Shown here: positions 6,462 through 13,477 of the stretch, in pieces
Numbering within the stretch: the stretch's first letter is position 1
How the letters are laid out: the number at the start of each line of letters is the position of its first letter
From: SSF53 sp036170535
GTDB taxonomy: Bacteria > Spirochaetota > Leptospiria > Leptospirales > Leptonemataceae
Direction: 5' to 3'
NCBI GenBank assembly: GCA_036170535.1
Contig: JAVHPJ010000219.1
Location: forward strand, 1-27,224
Length of the DNA: 27,224 nucleotides
Made by a program: the position numbers and the translations under genes
Notes under the pieces: model-generated
Told to the model about the DNA's origin: nothing
The model's input: the letters and a program-made list of their open reading frames with translations, nothing else
The model's database searches: none

Positions 6462-6491
6462 CGGAAGCGCTGTTTGAAAATAGCGCTTCCG
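6462..6491 (+). terminator. Strong perfect hairpin after the lipoprotein gene
   Basis: CGGAAGCGCT (6462-6471) and AGCGCTTCCG (6482-6491) pair without mismatch. The stem can extend inwards by a G-U and T-A pairs to a tiny loop. It begins 14 bases after the stop codon. No T-tract follows directly, so it may end transcripts inefficiently or protect the lipoprotein mRNA 3' end. Confidence 0.5.
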
Positions 6492-6515
6492 TCGGCCGCG
6501 TCCGTGGACTCGGAT

Positions 6516-6538
6516 CATTTATGAAATAAATGTTTTAT
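6516..6538 (+). terminator. Second, AT-rich hairpin with T-tract
   Basis: CATTTAT and ATAAATG pair perfectly around GAA, followed by TTTTAT. Together with the GC hairpin 25 bases upstream it may form a two-part terminator. The stem is weak on its own, and it also sits just upstream of the gene at 6550. Confidence 0.3.
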
Positions 6539-6549
6539 GGAAGGATGCT

Positions 6550-6807
6550 ATGCTGCGGCGTCTGCCGTGGCCGGGCGACTCCATGCAATTGGTGGAACGG
6601 GAATCCTGGCTATACGCACGGATTCTGGCCGGACTGGATCGGAGTGAAGTGGAACAAAATGAACTGGCGAACCTGATTGTCGCGTTCAGAGATCTGGACG
6701 GTGTTTTGCACTGGGGGGCGCGCCGTGACGAACTGATCGCCAAAGTGGGTCGCGTGCTACGGCCAAAGCGAACCGGCGCCGCCCAAGCCTCCCGGAACTT
6801 CGCTTGA
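6550..6807 (+). CDS. Small orphan protein, 85 residues
   Basis: The ATG at 6550 is preceded by AAGGA at 6541-6545, slightly close but usable. The product is soluble, charged and mostly helical. The core reads ESWLYARILAGLDRSEVEQN, followed by ELANLIVAFRDLDGVLHWG and RRDELIAKVGRVLRPKR. There are no Cys and no signal peptide, and I recognise no family. Codon use and composition look like a real gene rather than a chance frame. It is followed after 60 bases by a small membrane protein on the same strand. Role unknown. Confidence 0.5.
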   Translation: MLRRLPWPGDSMQLVERESWLYARILAGLDRSEVEQNELANLIVAFRDLDGVLHWGARRDELIAKVGRVLRPKRTGAAQASRNFA

Positions 6808-6867
6808 TCCGGCAGGCCGCCCGATCGACAATTGACATCAGTCGAAAAATTCGGGCAAGAACTCAGA

Positions 6868-7110
6868 ATGAAGATAAACAACTACGTAATTGATGCCTTT
6901 CAGGTTGTCGTTACAACTTCAATAGTCGCTTTTGTCGGCTACATCATCGCACTGCCCTTTGTAGTTGCCTCGTCTATTGCGTTCCATTACCTGATCAACA
7001 TATATGGGCGCAAAACAAGAACCATCAGAGAATCGATCTTCGCTTCCCTGCTTGCAGTGATTGCATCGGCATTAATTATTGCTTCTTGGATGTATTACTT
7101 ATTTTCGTAA
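6868..7110 (+). CDS. Small membrane protein with two transmembrane segments
   Basis: This 80-residue product starts at the ATG at 6868. An in-frame TTG at 6832 would add 12 polar residues. Two hydrophobic helices are visible, FQVVVTTSIVAFVGYIIAL running into PFVVASSIAFHYLI, and SIFASLLAVIASALIIASW near the C-terminus. A basic loop (YGRKTRTIRES) lies between them and probably faces the cytoplasm. The coding region is AT-rich compared with the genes after 8.4 kb. No family is recognised. Two-helix proteins of this size can be holin-like, toxin-like or accessory subunits, and nothing here decides between these. Confidence 0.5.
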   Translation: MKINNYVIDAFQVVVTTSIVAFVGYIIALPFVVASSIAFHYLINIYGRKTRTIRESIFASLLAVIASALIIASWMYYLFS

Positions 7111-7472
7111 TGCCAAGGCGGCACACAGTTCCAAACTGTAAAGCAATGAAAGCGATGCCGGGCTGCAATGAACAACATCGACCGCACCTTTCAAGCGCTC
7201 ACCCGACTCCTGAGTCGCTTGCAAACGGAAGCGCGGCGCTTTTATGCGGCAGCTTTTCTGATTGGGAGCGCGGGTCCACCGGCTGGCAAGCCCATGCCTG
7301 TATATATTTGCTCATCCGTCCGGACAAACGATCCCTTCACTACGCAGGCCAAACTGTAGATGCGGGCGCCCGCCTCGCTCAGCATGACAAACCCCAAGCG
7401 TGGAGCGAACCTCGCTGCTGGCAATTTGCGCCCAAAACAGACGGGCGGAATACTCATTTGCATCGCTTCTGA
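7110..7472 (+). pseudogene. Possible GIY-YIG-like domain fragment
   Basis: The frame starting at the ATG at 7110 gives about 120 residues. The first 60 look non-native, but the following part reads ACIYLLIRPDKRSLHYAGQT and then VDAGARLAQHDK. This resembles the start of a GIY-YIG nuclease domain: an IY pair, a strand, a Y-x-G-Q-T turn and an Arg-rich helix. The frame then stops after about 30 more residues, well short of a complete domain with its catalytic Glu. No ribosome-binding site is clear, and the start overlaps the last base of the upstream membrane-protein gene. I read it as a decayed or frameshifted gene, with low certainty. Confidence 0.35.
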
Positions 7473-7506
7473 TTCTCGTCTCAAATACTTATTCGGAAAA
7501 AACAGC

Positions 7507-8325
7507 ATGACTCTAAATTTCGACAACAAGGGTACCGCCTTTATTGAGAACAGAAACTACTTTCCTTTCCTTCACCCTGCTTTCTGGTGGGCAGTTATCC
7601 GCGACTTTATAGTCAGGGAAATAGCTTTTGTAGCTGCGCCAACCGGAATCGTTTTCTTTGTAAAGTGGCAAACGGGAGCGATCACAACTCTGGCTGCATT
7701 CCTGTCGTCATCCGACTTCTGCTTTGCAGTAGTTGCGCTGCTGCTTGCAGGTTTGATCAGTTTCGTGACTCAAAAGACCGAGCTTCAGGCGGACCTATCA
7801 GAAAACTTGACCAACGGCGTAAAGTTCCTCGTGGTTCTGATAACGCTGGCATGCTTTGTTCTGGCTACGACTTTATACCGGGAGTCTGGCTTGTTGCTTC
7901 TCCGTCTGGCGGATGAACTTTTAGCGTGTGTAACCGGACTTTTGGTGTTGATCGGGCTTACGGTTATCATGCGGCGCAGCTTTCTGGAGCAACGAATACT
8001 TTTCGAAAGGAAGCATTCCATCACCCGAAGTCGCATCCGCGCGCTGGACGAGGCGGTGTATGAACTGGAGCAATTTTACAGTAATGTACAAGATGTCTTG
8101 TTGCTGACGCAAAGATTACAATGTGATACAGATTCTTCCGGCCATTCAGACAAACAATGCCGCATAACGGCCGTCGACATCAGGCGCCGGGAAGTGAACG
8201 ACTTAGCAACAGGAATTCAGAATTCGCTCAAAGAACTTGTCAATATAACAGACCAGTGGGGCAATCCTTCGAAGTCAGGCGCCGCGCGAATCGGAAAAGT
8301 CAGGCGAGCTCGCCAGACACGCTAA
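7507..8325 (+). CDS. Membrane protein with four transmembrane helices and cytoplasmic helical tail
   Basis: This 272-residue product is counted from the ATG at 7507. The frame is open upstream, but that extension is unlike protein. Four hydrophobic segments are visible: REIAFVAAPTGIVFFVKW, FCFAVVALLLAGLISFV, KFLVVLITLACFVLATTLY and LACVTGLLVLIGLTVIM. The last about 100 residues are polar and helical (RSRIRALDEAVYELEQFY), with a Cys pair around TDSSGHSDKQC and a basic end (RIGKVRRARQTR). No family is recognised. The gene is AT-richer than the downstream cluster. It stands as the last gene of the accessory stretch. Confidence 0.6.
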   Translation: MTLNFDNKGTAFIENRNYFPFLHPAFWWAVIRDFIVREIAFVAAPTGIVFFVKWQTGAITTLAAFLSSSDFCFAVVALLLAGLISFVTQKTELQADLSENLTNGVKFLVVLITLACFVLATTLYRESGLLLLRLADELLACVTGLLVLIGLTVIMRRSFLEQRILFERKHSITRSRIRALDEAVYELEQFYSNVQDVLLLTQRLQCDTDSSGHSDKQCRITAVDIRRREVNDLATGIQNSLKELVNITDQWGNPSKSGAARIGKVRRARQTR

Positions 8326-8403
8326 TGGCTCCCCGACCCCCGCCCGACCGTCGCGCGTTTTTGCTTGCCGCACTTTCGCGCCGGTCGCGAACCTGCCCTA
8401 TCT

Positions 8404-8808
8404 ATGGCAAAAGTAACCGGCGTCGGCGGCGTATTTTTCAAATGCAAAGGCGACAGCGCCGCGCTGGCCGCCTGGTACCAGAAATATCTCGGGTTTTCCC
8501 TGGAAGAGTTCGGCGGCGCCATTCTTAAATGGCCGGAAGACAAGGCCAATGACCAGGGCCTCACCGTGTGGTGTCTCGCAGACAAGGACAGCAAATGGTT
8601 CAGCCCCAGCGAGTCGCCCTTCATGATCAACTATCGCGTCGACAACCTCGACGAATTGCTCACGGACTTGAAGACGGCGGGCATTGCCATTGTCGGCGGC
8701 CCGGAGTCGCACGAAAACGGCAAGTTCGCCTGGATTTTGGACCCGGATGGAAACAAGGTCGAACTCTGGGAACCGATGCTGTGGGACGAGAAGAATAAAC
8801 AGGCGTGA
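8404..8808 (+). CDS. VOC-superfamily (glyoxalase/bleomycin-resistance-like) protein
   Basis: This 134-residue protein has the beta-alpha-beta-beta-beta repeats of the vicinal oxygen chelate fold. Repeat one runs from VGGVFFKCKGDSAALAAWYQ through YLGFSLEEF to LTVWCLAD. Repeat two runs from INYRVDNLDELLTDLKTAG to GKFAWILDPDGNKVELWEP. The PDGNKVELWEP ending, with its metal-ligand Glu, is typical. VOC proteins include glyoxalases, dioxygenases and antibiotic-binding proteins, and the substrate is not predictable here. The ATG at 8404 gives the normal family length. A TTG at 8365 would add 13 residues. It opens the plus-strand cluster that leads to the ECF sigma gene, and VOC proteins are frequent in such clusters. 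Confidence 0.88.
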   Translation: MAKVTGVGGVFFKCKGDSAALAAWYQKYLGFSLEEFGGAILKWPEDKANDQGLTVWCLADKDSKWFSPSESPFMINYRVDNLDELLTDLKTAGIAIVGGPESHENGKFAWILDPDGNKVELWEPMLWDEKNKQA

Positions 8809-8818
8809 AGCTGCCCCG

Positions 8819-9037
8819 ATGTCCGCTGAAAACATCGTCATCGCATCCGACGCGGGAATTTATATCCGGACGACCGACGACATTGGCGAGCTGCTCGGCG
8901 CGTGTTCTGGCGCCTCCGGCGTGCTGCTCGCCCACGGGGAGCGCTTCAGCGAGCTGGTCCGCGAACATCGCCATCACAGCGCCGTGCGCTTTTTTCTCGC
9001 CCGCGCGGACGCGAAAGCCTGGCTCGCGCCGGGCTGA
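8819..9037 (+). CDS. Short conserved-looking protein, 72 residues
   Basis: The ATG at 8819 lies 10 bases after the VOC stop. The product is soluble: ENIVIASDAGIYIRTTDDIG, ELLGACSGASGVLLAHGERF, then SELVREHRHHSAVRFFLA. Its first half loosely resembles the start of DUF4180 proteins, but those are about 110-120 residues, so this would be a shortened relative. That match is a weak impression. Codon use agrees with its neighbours, and the tight spacing suggests co-transcription with the VOC gene. Confidence 0.45.
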   Translation: MSAENIVIASDAGIYIRTTDDIGELLGACSGASGVLLAHGERFSELVREHRHHSAVRFFLARADAKAWLAPG

Positions 9038-9038
9038 A

Positions 9039-9056
9039 TTTCGCCGGCTCGCGAAA
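9039..9056. terminator. Short hairpin between the 72-residue ORF and the DoxX-like gene
   Basis: TTTCGC and GCGAAA pair around a 6-base loop just after the stop codon at 9035-9037, and a run of A follows. Because the A-run would be a T-run only on the minus strand, it is a doubtful terminator for the plus-strand genes. Confidence 0.2.
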
Positions 9057-9107
9057 AAAATTTCCCGGCAGCGGTCCAATTTCGCCTCCGCCGTTCCTCT
9101 ACATTCC

Positions 9108-9126
9108 GAGGCCACGCCTCAGGAGG
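9108..9126 (+). promoter_or_regulatory. Strong Shine-Dalgarno with adjacent hairpin
   Basis: AGGAGG at 9121-9126 lies eight bases before the ATG at 9135 and fixes that start. Immediately upstream, GAGGC and GCCTC (9108-9120) form a hairpin with a CAC loop. The GCCTC arm could also pair with the AGGAGG, so translation of the DoxX-like gene might be tuned by RNA structure. The regulatory idea is inference only. Confidence 0.35.
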
Positions 9127-9134
9127 AAGGAACT

Positions 9135-9548
9135 ATGATGTTAAACGCTCTGGACCGCAGTAGCGGCCCCGTAACGGCGGACTCCGCTCGCTGGCGCAAA
9201 ATTGCGCGGGTCGGCTACTGGTTGCTGACCGGCTTTATCGCGGTTACAATGATTTTCGCGGGCGGCGCGTATCTGACCGGGCACGGTCCAACGGTCGCCG
9301 GTTTCGCCCGAGTCGAATTTCCGATTTACGCCATGAAGATCCTCGGCGTTTTTAAGATCGCGGGCGGTCTTGCCCTGCTTTTCGCCCCGTGGCGCACGCT
9401 CAAGGAATGGGCCTACGCGGGGTATGTCTTTAATCTGATTGGCGCAATCGCCGCGCACGCCTTTACCGATCAGGCCTATGGACCGGCGGCGATGGTGCTG
9501 GTTATGACCTTGATTTCGTACGGCCAGTGGAAGAAGCGGTGGATGTAA
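9135..9548 (+). CDS. DoxX-like integral membrane protein
   Basis: This 137-residue, four-helix membrane protein has hydrophobic stretches GYWLLTGFIAVTMIFAGGAY, MKILGVFKIAGGLALLFAPW, YAGYVFNLIGAIAAHAF and GPAAMVLVMTLISYG. This layout and the LGVFKIAGGLALL / EWAYAGYVFNLIGA blocks match the DoxX-like family, small membrane proteins often linked to oxidative or thiol stress genes. The start is set by the AGGAGG Shine-Dalgarno sequence. The stop TAA shares one base with the ATG of the next gene (TAATG), so the two are translationally coupled. DoxX-like genes are common beside DGPF proteins and ECF sigma factors of this kind. Confidence 0.85.
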   Translation: MMLNALDRSSGPVTADSARWRKIARVGYWLLTGFIAVTMIFAGGAYLTGHGPTVAGFARVEFPIYAMKILGVFKIAGGLALLFAPWRTLKEWAYAGYVFNLIGAIAAHAFTDQAYGPAAMVLVMTLISYGQWKKRWM

Positions 9549-9895
9549 TGAAAAATTTCGCTCTGCTCTTTCGCCAGCCCAGTTACGACTACAGCGCCGC
9601 GTCGCCCGAGGAAATGAAAGCGCTCGCCCAGAAATGGCAAAATTGGGTGCAGGGCGTCCAGGCCCAGGGCAAGCTGGTCGAGGCCGGCCCGCGCCTGGCG
9701 ATCGACGGCAAGGTCCTGAAGGCGGGCGGCGTGATTACGGACGGGCCTTTTGTGGAAATCAAAGAATGCCTCGGCAGTTTTGTCATCGTCCGCGCGGCGG
9801 ATCTCGACGAGGCGACCACGCTGGCCCACGGCTGCCCGGCCATTGACGAGGGCGGGAGCGTCGAGATCCGTCCGATTATGGGCCCGGCGAAATGA
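9548..9895 (+). CDS. DGPF / YCII-related domain protein
   Basis: This 115-residue protein of the YCII superfamily has the MKNFALLFRQPSYDYSAASP opening, a central helix (MKALAQKWQNWVQGV) and GGVITDGPFVEIKECLGSF, which contains the DGPF signature. It ends with GCPAIDEGGSVEIRPIM. Full length is normal. The ATG overlaps the DoxX-like stop by one base. Genes of this family are the hallmark neighbours of ECF42 sigma factors, which in Streptomyces control them. The biochemical role of DGPF proteins is not settled. The gap to the sigma gene is 33 bases. Confidence 0.92.
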   Translation: MKNFALLFRQPSYDYSAASPEEMKALAQKWQNWVQGVQAQGKLVEAGPRLAIDGKVLKAGGVITDGPFVEIKECLGSFVIVRAADLDEATTLAHGCPAIDEGGSVEIRPIMGPAK

Positions 9896-9928
9896 TGCGC
9901 CGCGGCCGGACATCAGATTGACTGCGCC

Positions 9929-11176
9929 ATGACCCGCGTCGCCGCAACCGAGCTTTTGCCGGCGTTGTTTCGCGCCGAGTTTTCACGCATGACGGCGTCG
10001 CTCTGTCGCCGTTTTGGCCTGGCCGACATCGCCCTGGCCGAAGACATCGTCAGCGAAACCTTTTTGATCGCGACTGAACACTGGGCGCAACAGGGCGCGC
10101 CGGAGAACCCGACGGCGTGGCTTTACACGGTTGCAAAGCGCAAGGCGATCGAAGTCTTTCGGCGCGCGGATCGCTATGCGGATAAACTGGCCGCGCTCGC
10201 CGCGGACCAGCCGGAGGGCGCGCCCGAGCCGGAACTCGATTTTTCCGAGCCGGGCATTCGCGACAGTCAGTTGCGGATGTTATTCGCTGTATGCAATCCC
10301 GCTATTCAAAGCGAAGCGCAAATCGCTCTGGCGCTGCGCATCTTATGCGGCTTCACCATCGAAGAGATTGCGGAGGCGTTTTTCTCCAACAAAGAAACGA
10401 TCAACAAGCGTCTCTTTCGAGCGAAGGAAAAACTGCGCGCCGAGAACATCGCCTTTGAATTGCCCGCTCCCGCGGACATTCCCGCGCGTCTGGCCAGCGT
10501 TTTGCGCATACTGTATCTGCTCTTTAACGAAGGCTATTATTCGCGTACGCACGCCAGCGCCCTGCGCCGCGAGTTGTGTTTCGAAGCGATGCGTCTGGCG
10601 CTGACGCTCCTTGAATACGAGCCGACCAATCGGCCGGAAACAAACGCCCTGCTCGCACTGATGTGCTTTCACGCGTCGCGTTTCGATGCGCGCGAAGGCG
10701 CCGACTCGCTCCCGTTGCTCTACGAGGACCAGGATGACTCGCTGTGGGACCGGGCGCTCGTGAATCGCGGCGCCCGATTTCTGGAGGCGTCCGCGGCGGG
10801 CGACGCGCTCACCGCATATCATCTGGAAGCGGGCATCGCCTGGCAGCATTGTTCCAAAGCGGATACGCCCGAAAAATGGCGCATCATCCTCGATCACTAC
10901 GAACGTTTACTCGCAATCCACTATTCGCCCGGCGCCGATCTGAATCGCCTGTACGCGCTCAGCCGCGTGGCAGGCAAAGCGAGCGCTCTCGCAGAATTAA
11001 CTCGACGAGAATTTCCAGAAGATCGTTTCTATCATTTGCTGCTTGCGCATCTCACGGAAGACCTGGATCGGCCGCGCGCCTTAGAGTGCCTGCATGCGGC
11101 CCTGCGCCTGGCGTGCTCGGAGGGCGAGGCGCGAATCATTCGCCGCAAGATCGATGTTCTGGATCAATCCGACTGA
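9929..11176 (+). CDS. ECF42-type RNA polymerase sigma factor with C-terminal extension
   Basis: This 415-residue sigma-70-family factor of the extracytoplasmic-function class has region 2 at about residues 10-80 (ALAEDIVSETFLIATEHW; NPTAWLYTVAKRKAIEVFRR). Region 4 is at about 125-180 (ALRILCGFTIEEIAEAF; SNKETINKRLFRAKEKLR). A long helical, TPR-like C-terminal domain (about 190-415) begins with the characteristic RILYLLFNEGYYS and includes AGIAWQHC and the YALSRVAGKASAL region. Most ECF factors stop after region 4. This extension plus the adjacent DGPF gene defines ECF42. No anti-sigma gene is present, as expected for this group, where the C-terminal domain is needed for activity. The target promoters here are not identified. 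The stop codon overlaps the Shine-Dalgarno sequence of the next gene. Confidence 0.93.
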   Translation: MTRVAATELLPALFRAEFSRMTASLCRRFGLADIALAEDIVSETFLIATEHWAQQGAPENPTAWLYTVAKRKAIEVFRRADRYADKLAALAADQPEGAPEPELDFSEPGIRDSQLRMLFAVCNPAIQSEAQIALALRILCGFTIEEIAEAFFSNKETINKRLFRAKEKLRAENIAFELPAPADIPARLASVLRILYLLFNEGYYSRTHASALRRELCFEAMRLALTLLEYEPTNRPETNALLALMCFHASRFDAREGADSLPLLYEDQDDSLWDRALVNRGARFLEASAAGDALTAYHLEAGIAWQHCSKADTPEKWRIILDHYERLLAIHYSPGADLNRLYALSRVAGKASALAELTRREFPEDRFYHLLLAHLTEDLDRPRALECLHAALRLACSEGEARIIRRKIDVLDQSD

Positions 11177-11185
11177 GGATGTTTT

Positions 11186-12088
11186 ATGGCAATTACTCCC
11201 AAGGTTACTGAGCTATCCCGCGCCATTCAGGCCGCGGAAGGCATACTCAAAGGCGTTGCGGCGGATTCGAAGCTGAATGCGCTGGAATTGCAGCGCCTCC
11301 GGGAGTGGCTGGATATGCACGCAAACTTTGCGGACATTGTCCCCTTTTCAGAGGTCTATAGTTTTCTGGCTGCCATTCAAGCCTCAGAAGAAGTCACGCC
11401 GGGCCAGACTCAAGAGCTGGTGGAATTCTGCCGGTCCTTCACCGCCGCCGACGGCCCGATCGATGCGTTTACCGCAGAAATTCGCCGACTGCATGGAATT
11501 CTGCAAGGCATCTCAGCTGACTCGCAGATTAATGCAAAAGAAGTGCGCTTTTTGCGGGACTGGGTCGATGCGCACTTTCCGAACTGCAATCTGTGGCCGG
11601 TGAACGAAATCCATCAGCGAGTAGCGTCCATTCTTGCAGACGGCCGCGTGTCAAAAGCCGAACAGACGCAGCTGCTCGAATTCTGCCGGAATTTTTCCTA
11701 TCAGCTGACCGGGGAAAAATTCATGGACGACACTATCCTGCCGGACATGGCCTTCTTAAAAAACGATGCGCCGGTAGTAAATTCCATTGAGTATATCGCC
11801 GACCACGAGTCGCCTGTAACCATTAAGGGAATGACGTTCTGTTTCACCGGCCAAATGCGCGCCGGCAAACGCAAAGATATTCAGCGCGAGGTCGAGGAGC
11901 TTGGCGGCCGCTGCTCAGATTCAATAAACCGTCAGTTGAACTATCTCGTGATTGGCGCAAATTCCAATCCGTGCTGGACCTACGCCACCTACGGCCGAAA
12001 AATTGAAGCGGTGATGGAAAACCGACGCCTGGGTATAGAGACCGCCATACTCATGGAGCGCCGATTCATTCCTATCTTGAGAGGCTGA
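11186..12088 (+). CDS. Two-repeat TerB-like helical protein with C-terminal BRCT domain
   Basis: This 300-residue soluble protein has two copies of a helical repeat of about 75 residues. Repeat one (about 12-88) reads AEGILKGVAADSKLNALELQ and ends QELVEFCRSF. Repeat two (about 101-172) reads LHGILQGISADSQINAKEVR and ends QLLEFCRNF. Each has the D/N-rich turn between helices seen in TerB-like folds. Residues about 208-292 are a BRCT domain (GMTFCFTGQMRAGKRKDIQR; EELGGRCSDSINRQLNYLVI), of the type found in NAD-dependent DNA ligase and DNA-repair scaffolds, with a Trp in the last helix region. BRCT domains bind DNA ends or phosphoproteins. GAGGA overlapping the sigma-gene stop serves as ribosome-binding site, nine bases after the sigma gene ends, so it probably belongs to that operon. 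Confidence 0.82.
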   Translation: MAITPKVTELSRAIQAAEGILKGVAADSKLNALELQRLREWLDMHANFADIVPFSEVYSFLAAIQASEEVTPGQTQELVEFCRSFTAADGPIDAFTAEIRRLHGILQGISADSQINAKEVRFLRDWVDAHFPNCNLWPVNEIHQRVASILADGRVSKAEQTQLLEFCRNFSYQLTGEKFMDDTILPDMAFLKNDAPVVNSIEYIADHESPVTIKGMTFCFTGQMRAGKRKDIQREVEELGGRCSDSINRQLNYLVIGANSNPCWTYATYGRKIEAVMENRRLGIETAILMERRFIPILRG

Positions 12089-12093
12089 GCCCC

Positions 12094-12663
12094 ATGGCAA
12101 AAAAACAAACCGCCAAAAAATCCCCCGCCGCAAGCGCCAACCTCGTCGAAACCCTGCAATCGCGCTTCGAAGCCAACCCGGCGCGCCACAAGGGCCTCGC
12201 GTGGGACAAGGTCCAGGCCCGACTCGCCGCCCGGCCGGAAAAACTGCGCGTCCTGCAGGCGATGGAAGACAGCGGCGGCGAGCCGGACGTAACGGGCTAC
12301 GATCGCAAAGCGGACGAATATATCTTTACGGATTGCTCTCCGGAAAGTCCCGCCGGTCGGCGCAGTCTTTGCTACGATCGCGCCGCGCTGAATTCGCGCA
12401 AAGAGAATAAGCCGAAAAGCAGCGCGCTGGATTTTGCGGCGAACCTGGGCGTAGAGTTGCTTACCGAAGAACAGTATCGCGAACTGCAAACCCTGGGGCA
12501 GTTTGATACAAAGACATCCAGCTGGATTGTAACGCCGCCGGACGTGCGCAATCTGGGCGGCGCGCTGTTTGGCGACTTTCGCTTTGGGCGGGTCTTTGTG
12601 TACCACAACGGCGCGGAATCCTATTATGCGGCGCGCGGGTTTCGCGGACGTTTGCGTGTGTGA
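12094..12663 (+). CDS. DUF4256 family protein
   Basis: This 189-residue protein matches the DUF4256 family along its whole length. It has SRFEANPARHKGLAWDKVQA, MEDSGGEPDVTGYDRKADEY, SPESPAGRRSLCYDRAALNS, RKENKPKS, GVELLTEEQYRELQTLGQFD and a highly conserved end, VFVYHNGAESYYAARGFRG. No enzymatic function is known for the family. The Lys-rich first 15 residues are an extra, disordered-looking leader. It starts five bases after the TerB-BRCT stop, so it is likely co-transcribed with it. A small GC-rich hairpin (12667-12682) follows the stop codon. Confidence 0.88.
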   Translation: MAKKQTAKKSPAASANLVETLQSRFEANPARHKGLAWDKVQARLAARPEKLRVLQAMEDSGGEPDVTGYDRKADEYIFTDCSPESPAGRRSLCYDRAALNSRKENKPKSSALDFAANLGVELLTEEQYRELQTLGQFDTKTSSWIVTPPDVRNLGGALFGDFRFGRVFVYHNGAESYYAARGFRGRLRV

Positions 12664-12745
12664 AACGCGGCGCTCGAGCCGCCGACGGATCGTATGAACG
12701 GCTCCGAGCTGCTCAGAATATTCCTTATGGCTGCGTGGATCCCTG

Positions 12746-13426
12746 ATGACAAAACTGGCGTATCTTACAGCGGGACTGCTCGGCAGCACGAGCCTCCTCT
12801 TCGCCATCAGCCTGGCAGCGCCCTTGCGCTTGCCCGTGCGCACTGCCCTGGTGTTTGCGATTTTTCTCGGGCTGACTCTTCTCGCCCTGTCGCTGTACCA
12901 GCGCCGCGCGCATCTGGCGACGCTGCTGATCGGCGTGCTGATTCCGCCGGCGCTCCTGTGGGACGCGCGCTTTCCCGCATTCTCCGACGATTTTCTCGAT
13001 TCGATGGCGTTTGTCTGGCCCCGGCGGTATCGCGAGTTTCGCGAGGCGCTGCACGAGAAAAGCTTTGCCATATTGGATTACGGATTGCTGCTGCGTTCCT
13101 TTGACCCGCATTTATGGAAAACGGCGCTGCGCACGCCTTGGTATCCCGTGCGTCTGCACATGGTTGACGATTTACTGCAACGGGGCGAAATTTGCATGTG
13201 GAACCGCGCAGAGCTCTATCAGCGCCTGGGCCCTGGCCGGCGCGCCAGAACCGGCACAGCAGACGGTGTAACCGAATTTGACGAACCGTGTCCGGCCGCC
13301 GGCGGCAACGGCGATCGAGAGTATTATCATCTGGGTTACCTCTCCAACGCGCGACATTATCTGGTTGTGACGTACCAAGAAGATCAAGTTCGCTGCGTAT
13401 CGCACCGCGTCACAATTGTGTTCTGA
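12746..13426 (+). CDS. Membrane protein with three N-terminal transmembrane helices, unknown family
   Basis: This 226-residue product has hydrophobic helices at about residues 4-27 (LTAGLLGSTSLLFAISLAA), 32-50 (RTALVFAIFLGLTLLALSLY) and 54-73 (HLATLLIGVLIPPALLW). A soluble domain of about 150 residues follows, with WPRRYREFREALHEKSFAI, WYPVRLHMVDDLLQRGEI and EYYHLGYLSNARHYLVVTYQ. The soluble part contains three Cys and no motif that I recognise. It is 82 bases from the DUF4256 gene and has GTGGAT upstream of the ATG as a weak ribosome-binding site. Function unknown. Confidence 0.65.
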   Translation: MTKLAYLTAGLLGSTSLLFAISLAAPLRLPVRTALVFAIFLGLTLLALSLYQRRAHLATLLIGVLIPPALLWDARFPAFSDDFLDSMAFVWPRRYREFREALHEKSFAILDYGLLLRSFDPHLWKTALRTPWYPVRLHMVDDLLQRGEICMWNRAELYQRLGPGRRARTGTADGVTEFDEPCPAAGGNGDREYYHLGYLSNARHYLVVTYQEDQVRCVSHRVTIVF

Positions 13427-13477
13427 GCCGGCGCCCGCCCGGCCGCCGCAAAATACTTATGATTCGCACGGAGACCT

